DNA from: Actinoplanes sp. DH11
GTDB taxonomy: Bacteria > Actinomycetota > Actinomycetes > Mycobacteriales > Micromonosporaceae
Assembly (NCBI RefSeq): GCF_020873875.1
Contig: NZ_JAHWGU010000013.1
Span: 92,955-156,954 of the forward strand
Direction of reading: 5' to 3'
DNA length: 64,000 nt
The notes below the pieces were generated by a model. The model worked only from the letters and a program-made list of their open reading frames with translations. It did no database searches and had not been told where the DNA came from. Shown here one piece after another: positions 16,773-25,530 of this stretch. The translations under genes and the position numbers were made by a program. How positions within the stretch are numbered: position 1 is the first letter of the stretch; every line of letters starts with the position of its first letter.

Positions 16773-17246
16773 TCAGGGCACGGACGGGTCGGGATGCTCG
16801 GCGAAGAAGCGTTTCGCGGCGGCGTCATCGATCAGCGATTCATCGCGTAACCACTCGACGGCCCTGCGGGCGGCCCGGGTGTCACGGAAGCCGTACCAGG
16901 GCTGCAGGAGGTGTGGGTACTCCTCGTTCAACTCGTCCTTGAACCGGCGGAACCCGCCGCGGCCCCTGATCGCGCGGGCAAGCCGCTGGGCGGCTCGATT
17001 GTCGCTGACAAGGTCGATGAAGTCCGCCATGTCCTGCTGCCAGACGTACGACGGCAGGGGCCGGATCACGAGTACATCCAGATCGTCGAGATCCACGGAC
17101 TTCTTGCCGTCGATGCCACCTTCCCGGGTCCACAGGCCGATCTTCCCGGTCTCGGGGTCGATCAGATGCCGATACTCGTCGTCGAGGTTCTGGTCCGACA
17201 GGGCGGACGCGATCCCGTCAAGGTCGAACCGCTCGATCTCCAGCAC
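16773..17246 (-). CDS. UPF0158 family protein
   Basis: A 157-aa protein starting VLEIERFDLDGIASALSDQ and containing HLIDPETGKIGLWT, YVWQQDMADFIDLV, GRGGFRRFKDEL and WYGFRDTRAARRAVEWL. This arrangement matches UPF0158 proteins, which have no assigned function. The GTG at 17246 is chosen because GGAGG precedes it and upstream residues are not conserved-looking. It lies 31 bases after the next gene and is likely co-transcribed with it. Confidence 0.7.
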   Translation of the reverse strand: MLEIERFDLDGIASALSDQNLDDEYRHLIDPETGKIGLWTREGGIDGKKSVDLDDLDVLVIRPLPSYVWQQDMADFIDLVSDNRAAQRLARAIRGRGGFRRFKDELNEEYPHLLQPWYGFRDTRAARRAVEWLRDESLIDDAAAKRFFAEHPDPSVP

Positions 17247-17277
17247 TACGCCTCCAGGCGAGTCCGTCCCACGCCGG

Positions 17278-18558
17278 TCACCGGCTTGGCGTTCCGGCGA
17301 ATACCACCGTGGAGATGCGCCGGTTGGCGTCGGCGGGGTCGAAATGTTCGGGATCGAAGGTGTCGCCCTGCTCCAGGCCCAGCCACTGTCGTAATTCGTG
17401 GTGATCAGGGTGGCCGGGGTCGGCGAGCGCGTCGAGCAGGCCCTGGTAGCCGGGGGTGCCGCCGCAGTCTTCCGGTGGGCAGGCGCGAGCACCGTCCGTG
17501 CAGGCCGGGTACTGCGCGGACGGCTCGGCGGGTATCAGCTTCTCCAGCAGCACCTCGTGCGTCCAACTGTCGCCGAAGTCGTACTCGTACTCGAACGTGT
17601 CCCCTTCGCCGGCGGCCAGGTCGCCGAAAGAGGCCGTGCGTTCGTCGATCATCGGGAGATCGGGGTCGGGCGGGCCGTAGTGGCCGGTGGGATGGATGAA
17701 CATGTGCAGGTGGGAGTTGGTCCAGCCCATCGCGGCCTGGATGACCTGATCGAGCCGGTCCAGGCGCATCGTCGTGGGCACGAGCAGGCGCCGCCACACC
17801 GGCGGATCGGTGTCCAGCAGCGTGACCTTGATCTGAGCGATCTGGTCACCGGGCCGCACGGCACCGAATCTCGCGCGGAGCACCTGCTCGGCGGCCGGGG
17901 ACAGGCGCAGTGTCTCGCTGTCACCGAGCAGCGCGCCGAGCGCGATCAGCTCGCCGGCGGCGCGGCGCAGGTCGAGGTCGGTGGCCTTGCGGAGGCGGCT
18001 CAGTTGCTCAGTGGTGGCCTCGTCCAGGTAGTAGCGTGCGGCGAGGGCCGACCAGACCCGCTCCTGCGCCTCATCGACGCGCACGGCGCCGGCATGCTCC
18101 GCAAGGCAGCCGAGGAGTACGGCGATGCCGTCGGCGAAGCTGTCGTCGAGCAGCGAGGCGGCCCAGCGGGGCGGGCAGAGAGCCGGGCCGAGTTCGCCGA
18201 AGACCGTGAACATGGTGGTCCACAGGTCCACCGGCCGGTCCAGCAGACGCTGATTCTTCTTCACCGGCACCAACCGGCCGTTCACGACTCGGAGCAGTCC
18301 GGCCGCTTTCGCCCAGGCCAGCACGACCGCCAACCGGGGAAGGTCGGCGCTGCTGCGGGTGCGGAACTTCCGGGCGCCGACCGTCGGGTCGATCCTGTCG
18401 CCGGTTTCCAGAAGGTCGACCAGGTGCCGGGCGTCAGCCATGGTCAACTGGCCGGTCTGGGTCAGTTTCCGGCCCGCGCCGACCCAGCGGGTCAGGGCGG
18501 TCACCTGCCGCACGGCGGTTGCCGACGCGGCCGCGGCGGCGAGGTCCTCTTCAGACAT
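17278..18558 (-). CDS. Plasmid pRiA4b ORF-3-like protein
   Basis: A 426-aa protein. The C-terminal ~180 residues carry the pRiA4b ORF-3 domain: IKVTLLDTDPPVWRRLLVP, MGWTNSHLHMFIHPTGHYG, GDTFEYEYDFGDSWTHEVLL and CPPEDCGGTPGYQGLLDAL. The N-terminal ~240 residues are helical and rich in Ala/Leu, as often seen in longer actinobacterial members. Function is unknown. The ATG at 18558 is used; a GTG three codons upstream is equally possible. Confidence 0.8.
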   Translation of the reverse strand: MSEEDLAAAAASATAVRQVTALTRWVGAGRKLTQTGQLTMADARHLVDLLETGDRIDPTVGARKFRTRSSADLPRLAVVLAWAKAAGLLRVVNGRLVPVKKNQRLLDRPVDLWTTMFTVFGELGPALCPPRWAASLLDDSFADGIAVLLGCLAEHAGAVRVDEAQERVWSALAARYYLDEATTEQLSRLRKATDLDLRRAAGELIALGALLGDSETLRLSPAAEQVLRARFGAVRPGDQIAQIKVTLLDTDPPVWRRLLVPTTMRLDRLDQVIQAAMGWTNSHLHMFIHPTGHYGPPDPDLPMIDERTASFGDLAAGEGDTFEYEYDFGDSWTHEVLLEKLIPAEPSAQYPACTDGARACPPEDCGGTPGYQGLLDALADPGHPDHHELRQWLGLEQGDTFDPEHFDPADANRRISTVVFAGTPSR

Positions 18559-18591
18559 CCTGTGCACCGATCAGTTGGCGGGCTGCCATGG

Positions 18592-18622
18592 GATCCGCCC
18601 AGCCTTTCATGCCGGGCGGATC
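18592..18622 (-). terminator. Hairpin downstream of the glucanase operon
   Basis: GATCCGCCC, 13-base loop, GGGCGGATC is a perfect 9-bp stem about 30 bases after the glucanase stop on the minus strand. There is no T run. Confidence 0.5.
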
Positions 18623-18653
18623 AAGCATGGCGCGAACCGCCCGCCTGCGGAAG

Positions 18654-20792
18654 CTAGCCGCCGGGCGCCCGGAGGATCTTCGGGGCATTCGCGGGACCGA
18701 ACGCCAGCGACCCCACCGGCGCGGCGGTTTTCGGCTGTGGGGGGCCGAGCACGGCCAGGGCCTCGACCCAGTAGCGGACCATCGCGCGGCTGGTGCTCTC
18801 CTCGCGGGTGACTCCCGCGTCGAGCCGCCGGCGGGCGGCTTCGGGGTCGGACAGGGCCAGGTCGGCGGCGAAGAGGTTGCCCCAGACCTTGGGTTTGTCG
18901 CCCAGTTCCTTCTGGCGGGCGGCGGACGGGCCGCGGTAGAAGGCGCCGGCGGTCAGCGGCAGCAGCTGGATGCCGAGGACGGATTCGGGCTTGGGATCGA
19001 ACCAGGTCGCATAGTCGATTTTGGCGTCCCAGACGATGCCCGCGGTGGTGTGGGCGTACCCGGCCTCGCGGGTGAGCCCTTCGCCGAGCCAGTACATCCG
19101 GGCCGTCGCCGCCTCCAGCGCGTAGTGGGCGACGCCGTACCCGGTCATCTCGGCGTTGTCGCGGATCGCCCCCCAGCGGACCACTGCCTCCCAGGCTGCC
19201 ACCGCCTCGCTTGACGACTCCTGGTTGTTGCCGTCCGCGAAGGGGGCGAACCCGGAAGCGGCCGAGCTGCCGAGGTAGGCGTTGAAGGCCCGGAACGGCG
19301 GCAGCCCGCTCGCGGGTCCGATCGCCAGCGACCCGGCGTAGTCGCGGACGATCAGGTCGACCACGTCGCCGTAGTCGCGGGCGAATCCGGGATCGGCGAT
19401 GGCCAGCACGGCGGCGGCGCGGACCAGGTAGCCGTACTGGAAGTGATGGTCGTTGTAGTCCTGGGCGCCGAACTCGGCCGGGACGGCTATCAGCCCACCC
19501 CAGGTCGGGTCGTAGCCGAAGTACCGGCCGTCGGACGGGCCGGTGTGGGTCAGCCAGTCGACGAGTTGCGGCCGGAGCAGGTCGAGCGCCGCCGTGCGCT
19601 GGGTGTCCGCCCCGGTGGCGGCCGCGACCTCGGCGATGGTGGACAGCCGGCCGAGTTCCTTGAGTCCGAAGTAGCTGCCGCCCGCGCCGGGCGGGTCGGC
19701 CAGGTCCCGGTCCAGGTCGGCGAGCACGGCTTCGGCCGCCGCCTCGCTCAGCGGCACCTTCGGCATCGCGGTGAGCAACCCGGGCATCGGGGTCGTGACC
19801 TGCACCGCCTCGGCGGTGACCAGGGACATCGTTCCCCGCGCGTCCGGATAGGAGCCCGCGAGGGGCGCCGGCCCGGCGACCAGGCCGGCCTGGTGGTGCG
19901 GCAGCAGGGCCCACGCTCCGGTTCCGCCGGCGGCCCGGCGCGCGGTGAGGGTCTGGGTGACCGTTCCGGCCGTGGCGTCGTACGCCGTGGTGGCGGTGGT
20001 CCGCACGATCGGATCGCCGGTGCTGGCCTGTTCCCAGCTCGTTTGATCGGCGCCGAGCGGCACCCGGGCGACGGCGAGTTGCCGGCCCGAGCCGGTGATG
20101 GTGGTTCCGCTCTGCGCCAGGTCGGTGCCGAGGACGTCCCAGCGCCCGCCCGCGATGTCGAGCCGGGCCCGGGTGGCCGAGCTGCCGACGTCGCGGAAGG
20201 TGCCGGTCAGCGTGGGCGCCGCCCCGTCGAAGCGCAGCCACACCACCGGGCTGCCCTGCGCGAGTGTGACGTCGACCCGGCCGCCACCGGCGATCTCGAC
20301 CCGCAGGACGACATGGAACGCGCCGTAGCTGACGACACTCACGGCGCCGGTGGCCGCGCCGACGGTGAGGGCGGGCACGAACGGGGTGATCACCGCGTTC
20401 GCGGACGCGGTGAGTGACGCGCCGCTGATCTGCACACCGCCGGCGGCGGCCTGCACGGCCAGCGGGTGGGTCCAGATCGGTTGGGTACGGGGCCCGGTCA
20501 GTGCGGAACTCCACCACTGGTTGGTCGGCACCGCTTGGCCCGTGAGGTCGCCGGCCTGTGCGGGCGCCTTGGCCGGTGCGGAGCCGGCCGGCAGCTTCTC
20601 GGCGATGCTTCCGCTGCCGGTCACCACGGGAACGGTGAGCGGTGACGCGGCGGCGTCCTCCATGACCGTGCCGGAGTTCTGCGCCGGCGCGGCCGGGACC
20701 CGGTCCGCCGGCGCGGCGTCCGGCGCGGAGGTGCAGGCCGGCAGCGCGGTGAGCGCCGCGATCACGGTCACGGCCAGTACGCGGCGGTTCAT
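18654..20792 (-). CDS. Glycoside hydrolase family 81 endo-beta-1,3-glucanase, lipoprotein
   Basis: A 712-aa exported enzyme. Residues 1-20 form a lipoprotein signal (MNRRVLAVTV then LTALPAC, lipobox cysteine C20), so it should be anchored outside the membrane. GH81 hallmarks are present: VPTNQWWSSAL near residue 90, DYNDHHFQYGYLV with the catalytic-type Asp at 448, and GNNQESSSEA with Glu 525 and 529. GH81 enzymes cut beta-1,3-glucan internally. The start overlaps the preceding gene by ATGA. Its pairing with a GT2 synthase and a membrane-fusion protein parallels bacterial polysaccharide operons that carry a trimming hydrolase, such as cellulose with BcsZ. Confidence 0.85.
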   Translation of the reverse strand: MNRRVLAVTVIAALTALPACTSAPDAAPADRVPAAPAQNSGTVMEDAAASPLTVPVVTGSGSIAEKLPAGSAPAKAPAQAGDLTGQAVPTNQWWSSALTGPRTQPIWTHPLAVQAAAGGVQISGASLTASANAVITPFVPALTVGAATGAVSVVSYGAFHVVLRVEIAGGGRVDVTLAQGSPVVWLRFDGAAPTLTGTFRDVGSSATRARLDIAGGRWDVLGTDLAQSGTTITGSGRQLAVARVPLGADQTSWEQASTGDPIVRTTATTAYDATAGTVTQTLTARRAAGGTGAWALLPHHQAGLVAGPAPLAGSYPDARGTMSLVTAEAVQVTTPMPGLLTAMPKVPLSEAAAEAVLADLDRDLADPPGAGGSYFGLKELGRLSTIAEVAAATGADTQRTAALDLLRPQLVDWLTHTGPSDGRYFGYDPTWGGLIAVPAEFGAQDYNDHHFQYGYLVRAAAVLAIADPGFARDYGDVVDLIVRDYAGSLAIGPASGLPPFRAFNAYLGSSAASGFAPFADGNNQESSSEAVAAWEAVVRWGAIRDNAEMTGYGVAHYALEAATARMYWLGEGLTREAGYAHTTAGIVWDAKIDYATWFDPKPESVLGIQLLPLTAGAFYRGPSAARQKELGDKPKVWGNLFAADLALSDPEAARRRLDAGVTREESTSRAMVRYWVEALAVLGPPQPKTAAPVGSLAFGPANAPKILRAPGG

Positions 20793-21568
20793 GCGCTGTT
20801 CACAGCGGGGGTGCTGCCGGCGGCCGTGGTGGTGTCGACGACCACGGCGAACTGCAGCCCCGGCACCAGCGTCCGCACTGTCGCACGGGCCGCCGGGTCC
20901 GGCCGCAGCACGACGGTCAGTTCGTCCTCGGCGCTCGCCTGCTGGCCGGCGTCGACCTTCGGCTCGACCTTCTCCAGCGTCGTGGTTATCCGGCTGGACA
21001 GCCCGGGTCCCGTCACGTAGGCGGTCATCCCGAGCCGGAACTTGCGCAGCTCCTCGAGCGGCACGTCGACCGCGAAGGCGACCTTGGCCGGGTCGTACAG
21101 GGTGACGATCGGCTCACCGGCGCGGGCGATCTGCCCGGGAGCGACGTGGATCTTGGTGATGATGCCCGCGGCGGGTGCCTGCAGCTTCTGCACCCGGCGC
21201 GTGTCCCCGTCCCCCTCCGCGGTCAGGGTGATGGTGGCCAGGACCGCGCCGGCGGTGACGCTCGTCCGCTCGGCGGTCAGCATCTCGGTGACGACGGCGG
21301 CATCGGCCGAACCAACAGTGATCGGCTGCGCGGTGAGCACGGCGGTGCCGGCATCCACCATGTTCCGTTCGGCGAGGCGCTGCCGCACGATGTGGGTGCC
21401 GCCCGCGACGGCCGCGGCCAGCAGGATCAACACCACCAGGCTGGTACGCGCGACCCGCAGCACACTCCGTCCGCGGCGCTTCGGCGGCGGTTCTGCCGGT
21501 GCGGTGCGCTGGATGACCCTGGTCGAGTCGTTGTCGTAGGTTCGAGCATTGTCGATCGTGGCGCTCAT
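20789..21568 (-). CDS. Membrane-fusion (HlyD/Alg44-like) protein
   Basis: A 259-aa protein with a cytoplasmic N-terminus, one membrane helix at about 39-57 (VARTSLVVLILLAAAVAGG), and an extracytoplasmic part containing the lipoyl-like hairpin QAPAAGIITKIHVAPGQIA plus a beta-barrel region. That is the layout of periplasmic adaptor proteins and of Alg44-type co-polymerases. In a monoderm it may guide nascent polysaccharide or contact the synthase. No PilZ domain is visible. It lies between the synthase and the glucanase, coupled by ATGA to the latter. Confidence 0.75.
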   Translation of the reverse strand: MSATIDNARTYDNDSTRVIQRTAPAEPPPKRRGRSVLRVARTSLVVLILLAAAVAGGTHIVRQRLAERNMVDAGTAVLTAQPITVGSADAAVVTEMLTAERTSVTAGAVLATITLTAEGDGDTRRVQKLQAPAAGIITKIHVAPGQIARAGEPIVTLYDPAKVAFAVDVPLEELRKFRLGMTAYVTGPGLSSRITTTLEKVEPKVDAGQQASAEDELTVVLRPDPAARATVRTLVPGLQFAVVVDTTTAAGSTPAVNSA

Positions 21569-21679
21569 GGTCGTACCCTCTCGGCGGTGTTGCCCGGGTC
21601 AGGCGGCAAATGGTGGCGGGCGCAAATGGTGCCGGGCGTGGATTGGTGGCGGCGCTGATCGTCGCGGGCGGAGCCCGAC

Positions 21680-23287
21680 TCAAGCGGTGGCCGCGACGTG
21701 CTGCGGCAGGGTGGCGGATTGCCCGGCGGGCGGGCGCGGGCCCGCCGGCGACCCGGCCGGCGGCGTCGCGCCCTGCCGGATCCGGCCGCCGGTGACCGAT
21801 TCGAGGATCATCCGGCCGAGAATCAGAACGATCATGGAGGCCCAGCCGACGGACAGCCAGGTCGGCGCCGGATCGGCCATCACGAGGACACCGACCACGA
21901 TGGCGGTGACGTTCAGGACCAGCAGCGCGAACAGGGGCATGACAGCCCACAGCGACCGGGTGCCGTCCCCGCCGGCGTTGGTGACCTTCCACTTCGCCGG
22001 CCGGCCGAGCAGCACGCCGCCGAGGGCCCGCAGATGTACCGGCGTCGCACCGATGCTGGCCACGATCGCCGACAGCTTGAACCCGCCCGACTGCAGCCAG
22101 GTGACCAGCAGCACGGCCGCCTGGAACGGCAGGTAGTGGGTGGCCCAGGCGAAGCCGTCGGCGCGGATCGGGCTCAGTGCGAAGAGGAGGTAGAGCGCCG
22201 GGAAGAGCATGAAGGTCAGCATCGCCACGGACAGCAGGTAATGCGTACCGCAGAAGAGGTATTGCAGTCGCTGGTCGATGGTCAGGCCGATGCCCCGCTT
22301 GAACAGCCGCCCGCGCAGCAGCACCTCGAAACCGCCGCCCGCCCAGCGCAGCTGCTGCTTCAGATAGGACGGGACATCCTGCGGGGCCAGCCCGCGGGCC
22401 AGCACCTGCGGGACGTAGATGGATTTCCAGCCGCGCTTGTGCAACTCGATCGACGTCCAGATGTCCTCGGAGTTGCTGCCCGTCCAGATGCCGCCGATGC
22501 TGTCCAGCGCGGCCCGCCGGAACATCACGTTCGTACCGACGCAGAAGGCGGCGTTGAAATGGTTCTTTCCCGGGCAGACCAGCTCGTAGAAGATGCGCTG
22601 AGCCTCGCCGGAGCCGGTGGCGACCAGATTGACGTTGTTCGTGTAGAACTGCGGGGACTGGACGAACGCCACGTCCGGGTCGTGGAAGTGCGGCAGGATG
22701 CTGAGCAGGAAATTCGGCTCGGGAACATGGTCGGCGTCGAAGATGACCACGAACTCTCCGTCGGTCCGGGCCAGCCCGGCATTGACGTTGCCGGCCTTCG
22801 CGTGCGCGCCACCCGGGCGGCGCAGATAGCCGATGCCCACCTCGTCCGCGATCTCGCGCAGCTCGTCGCTGTCGCCGTCGTCGAGCAGGAACGTCCGGTG
22901 CGGGAGATCCATGTCGCGGGCGGCGATCATGGTGCGCCGGACCAGCGCCGGTTCCTCGCCGTACGCGGTGATGAAGACGTCGATGGACGACACGTCCGAG
23001 CCGGCTCGCAGCCGATTGCGCCAGACCGTGGCGTCCACGGGTTCGGGCCGGTCGTCGTGGGCCAGGATGGTCCACCACGTGCCGATCAGGTGCAGGGCGG
23101 TCAGGCCTTCGGCGGCCAGCATGGCGAACCAGAGCCAGCCCGGCCCGCGGTACGCCGGGTTGAGCAGGAACAGCTGATAGAACAGCGTGGCGGCGAGCGC
23201 CGCGATGATGGCGACGCGCGTCGAACGCTGCAGCGGCCGCCATGCCAGGCGCGCTGCCCGGACCGGCGGAACTGGCGGTGCCGTCAT
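21680..23287 (-). CDS. Processive family 2 glycosyltransferase (cellulose/curdlan synthase-like)
   Basis: A 535-aa inner-membrane enzyme. Two N-terminal helices precede the GT-A domain with D136/D137 (LLDDGDS), D184-A-D186, S-E-D275 (in place of the usual TED) and Q311QLRW315, the set that defines processive beta-glycan synthases using UDP-sugars. Several helices follow and would form the translocation channel. The C-terminus ends in a short Pro/Gly tail without the PilZ domain of BcsA. The ATG at 23287 has GGGGG upstream; an in-frame ATG at 23356 lacks a ribosome site. With a beta-1,3-glucanase in the same operon the product is more likely a beta-1,3-glucan than cellulose, which is inference. 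Confidence 0.8.
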   Translation of the reverse strand: MTAPPVPPVRAARLAWRPLQRSTRVAIIAALAATLFYQLFLLNPAYRGPGWLWFAMLAAEGLTALHLIGTWWTILAHDDRPEPVDATVWRNRLRAGSDVSSIDVFITAYGEEPALVRRTMIAARDMDLPHRTFLLDDGDSDELREIADEVGIGYLRRPGGAHAKAGNVNAGLARTDGEFVVIFDADHVPEPNFLLSILPHFHDPDVAFVQSPQFYTNNVNLVATGSGEAQRIFYELVCPGKNHFNAAFCVGTNVMFRRAALDSIGGIWTGSNSEDIWTSIELHKRGWKSIYVPQVLARGLAPQDVPSYLKQQLRWAGGGFEVLLRGRLFKRGIGLTIDQRLQYLFCGTHYLLSVAMLTFMLFPALYLLFALSPIRADGFAWATHYLPFQAAVLLVTWLQSGGFKLSAIVASIGATPVHLRALGGVLLGRPAKWKVTNAGGDGTRSLWAVMPLFALLVLNVTAIVVGVLVMADPAPTWLSVGWASMIVLILGRMILESVTGGRIRQGATPPAGSPAGPRPPAGQSATLPQHVAATA

Positions 23288-23387
23288 GGATGCCCCCGAA
23301 AGCCGTCGATATCCAGCACCGTGGATCGGGTGCCGTAGACCAGGGAACAGGAACATTCACCGACGCGCGACCCACTCGTCCCGAACG

Positions 23388-23416
23388 TTTGTATTCGGCG
23401 CGGGTTACGGATTCAA
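23388..23416 (-). promoter_or_regulatory. Candidate promoter of the synthase operon
   Basis: On the minus strand TTGAAT and TACAAA are separated by exactly 17 bases within a locally AT-rich patch, about 100 bases upstream of the synthase ATG. It fits a vegetative-type sigma factor promoter. Confidence 0.45.
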
Positions 23417-23951
23417 AAAATGCACGCCTTCATGATCTTGGCTCGCCGTCCGCACCGTCCTGAGCTGGCGATAAACATTGACCATGTTAATTCTGGGTGA
23501 CCGGCCGGTCTCTTGGAATGCGCTATGTAAGGGAGGTCAGTGGGTGAGGTCACATGGCCGCGCCGGCGAAGTGACGCGCTTTATCCATGCGACCGAAACG
23601 TCGCTGAAACGGCGAACCCCAATTCGATCAACGGCGCCTCTACGGCTCGCTGAATCCGGTCGGCGTCACGGCGTTGCAGTGACGGCGTCGATCGTCGCAG
23701 GCGGCTTCGCGGGCACCGGGCGATCTCGTGCCCACGCGGGTCAGCCGCGCATGCCATTGAACAGCCCGCGATGAACAGCGAGACGTTGTCAGGTCCTGAT
23801 AGTCGTTCTCGCAGCTCTGCGGAGATCGCCCTGCGGCTGATGCCCGGCATGAACCGGGCGGTCGGGATATTGGTAAACGTCGGAGAAAGTCGGATACGAA
23901 CCCGGGTGGGCTCGTGCCTGTCGGTCTTCAACGAGGTTCGGAGTGCCCGGG
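23417..23951. other. Intergenic stretch with no supported gene
   Basis: About 535 bases between the divergent synthase operon and the toxin gene. Short open frames exist on both strands, but none has good codon bias or a credible start. It should contain the toxin promoter; no TANNNT box close to the start was identified. Confidence 0.4.
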
Positions 23952-25148
23952 GTGAGCAATCCGCTGGTCGCTGAGGTGCACAGCTCCACCACGTGGTCCT
24001 CCGGGTTGGGGTTGGTGGAGGACGCCCGGCAGGTCGGTGACGGGATACGGGACAACAGCTGGGTGGATGTCACACTCGGCGGGCTCGGCGGCAGCCTCGA
24101 CGCCCTTGCGGTGGCGGTCGATCCGCTCGGCTCGCTGTTCGCCTGGGGAGTCGGCTGGCTGATGGAGCATGTCAGTCCGCTGAAGGACGCACTCGATCAG
24201 CTTGCGGGCGACCCGGACGAGATCGCTGCGCATGCCGCTACCTGGCGGAACGTCTCTGCCGCTGCCGCCGAGGCCCACCGGCAGTACGGGGCGGCGATCC
24301 GCGCGGATACCGCGGACTGGGTCGGGATGTCCGCCGACGCGTACCGTGCCCGGGCCGTCGAGCAACTCGCCGCGGCCGGGGGGATCGCGACGGCCACGAA
24401 CGCGATCGCGTACGCGGTCGAGGGTGCCGGTCTGCTGGTCGGAATGGTCCGGGAAATCGTTCGCGACCTGATCGCCCAATTCGTGGCGACGCTGGCCGTG
24501 CGGTTGCCACAGTGGCTGGCGGCGGAAGGAATCACGCTCGGCCTGGCCACACCGATGGTGGCGGCACAGGTCGCGTCCCTGGTTGCCCGATGGGTCGACC
24601 GAATCCGGCACTTCATCCGGGCACTTCTCGACAGCCTGCGTCGCCTTGACGGAAAGCTCACCGAACTCGCCGGAGTCCTCGACCGCCTCACGCGACTGTT
24701 CGGACGGCCGAGTCGTACCGGCCCGGTTGCGGGGCCGGCCCCCGGTAGGGTCGAGGCCGGTCTGTTCCGGGAAGGCGACGGTATCGTTCGTAACGGCGCG
24801 AAAATCCTGATGAGCAGGGAGAACGTCATGGCGGTCGCGGAGAAGTTCGGGATCGACATGAGGGACGTCCGGTTCTCTTTGGACAAGATCCGGCGCGGGT
24901 CCGGCCCCGGCAAGGAGTTCTACGGTGTGACGCTGCCGGACGGCGAGATCAAACTGGCACGGGACGCGTTCCTGGACGAGCAACAGTTGGCTCGGACCCT
25001 GGCGCACGAGACGTTCCATCTCCATGAACTGCGCAGCGGAATGACGTATCCGTGGAACGAAGCTGACCGTGCCGCCTACGAGATTCGTGCGTACGCCTAC
25101 GAGGAGCAGTGGTGGCAGACGAAGAAGCACTTGTTGGACCCGGAGTAG
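23952..25148 (+). CDS. WXG100-domain polymorphic toxin with zincin-like C-terminus
   Basis: A 398-aa protein. It starts SNPLVAEV at a GTG with GGAG 8 bases upstream. The N-terminal ~230 residues are a WXG100-like helical domain (W123-V-G125) with a hydrophobic central region, closely related to the protein at 40142-38943 (both have IRDNSWVD, DPLG, SWL/GWL, PLKDALDQL, AYAVEGAGLLV or SYAVEGAGLLV, REIVRDL). After a Pro/Gly-rich linker the C-terminus carries H352-E-T-F-H356 with a downstream E-rich helix, a zincin metallopeptidase pattern. Such proteins are exported by type VII secretion and act on competitors. The next gene is its likely immunity partner. Confidence 0.75.
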   Translation: MSNPLVAEVHSSTTWSSGLGLVEDARQVGDGIRDNSWVDVTLGGLGGSLDALAVAVDPLGSLFAWGVGWLMEHVSPLKDALDQLAGDPDEIAAHAATWRNVSAAAAEAHRQYGAAIRADTADWVGMSADAYRARAVEQLAAAGGIATATNAIAYAVEGAGLLVGMVREIVRDLIAQFVATLAVRLPQWLAAEGITLGLATPMVAAQVASLVARWVDRIRHFIRALLDSLRRLDGKLTELAGVLDRLTRLFGRPSRTGPVAGPAPGRVEAGLFREGDGIVRNGAKILMSRENVMAVAEKFGIDMRDVRFSLDKIRRGSGPGKEFYGVTLPDGEIKLARDAFLDEQQLARTLAHETFHLHELRSGMTYPWNEADRAAYEIRAYAYEEQWWQTKKHLLDPE

Positions 25149-25150
25149 CG

Positions 25151-25477
25151 ATGACGGATTCCAGTCGCAGGTGGGAAGCCTGGTTCGACGCCTTCACGAA
25201 GATCCGGGACGCGTGGCCGACTCGGGTGGATGTCCCGTGCCCGGACGGTGATCAGGGGAAGCTGTGCATCACGTACACGGGAAGTCGCGATTCAAGGGTC
25301 GGTTTCGCGACGATGTGGTGCGACGTGGGTCGTGACGGCATCTTTCTCCCCCGGGTCGGCATTCCTGAGGGAGCGGAGATGCTGTCCTTCGATGCTACGC
25401 CGGAGGAACGGGCTGCCGTCATCCCGGACATCAGCCTCATCCCGACCGACCCTCACGTTCCGGATGGGACTGACTGA
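25151..25477 (+). CDS. Probable immunity protein for the zincin-like toxin
   Basis: A 108-aa acidic protein, MTDSSRRWEAWFDAFTKIRD, beginning 2 bases after the toxin stop, with GGAG as ribosome site. No known domain is recognised. Small size, acidity and tight coupling to a toxin C-terminus are the usual signs of an immunity protein, which would bind and block the toxin domain in the producing cell and its kin. Function is inferred from position only. Confidence 0.6.
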   Translation: MTDSSRRWEAWFDAFTKIRDAWPTRVDVPCPDGDQGKLCITYTGSRDSRVGFATMWCDVGRDGIFLPRVGIPEGAEMLSFDATPEERAAVIPDISLIPTDPHVPDGTD

Positions 25478-25530
25478 CGTCGCCGTTGGGCCTTCCGTAC
25501 GCGATCCAGCGGTGATTCGCATGCGCACCG

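Noticed and set aside
21680..23287. Calling the GT2 a cellulose synthase BcsA
   Set aside because: The motifs are shared by all processive beta-glycan synthases; the PilZ domain is absent and the neighbouring hydrolase is beta-1,3-specific.
23478..23774. 98-codon plus-strand open frame before the first toxin
   Set aside because: No ribosome site, poor codon bias and no resemblance to known proteins.
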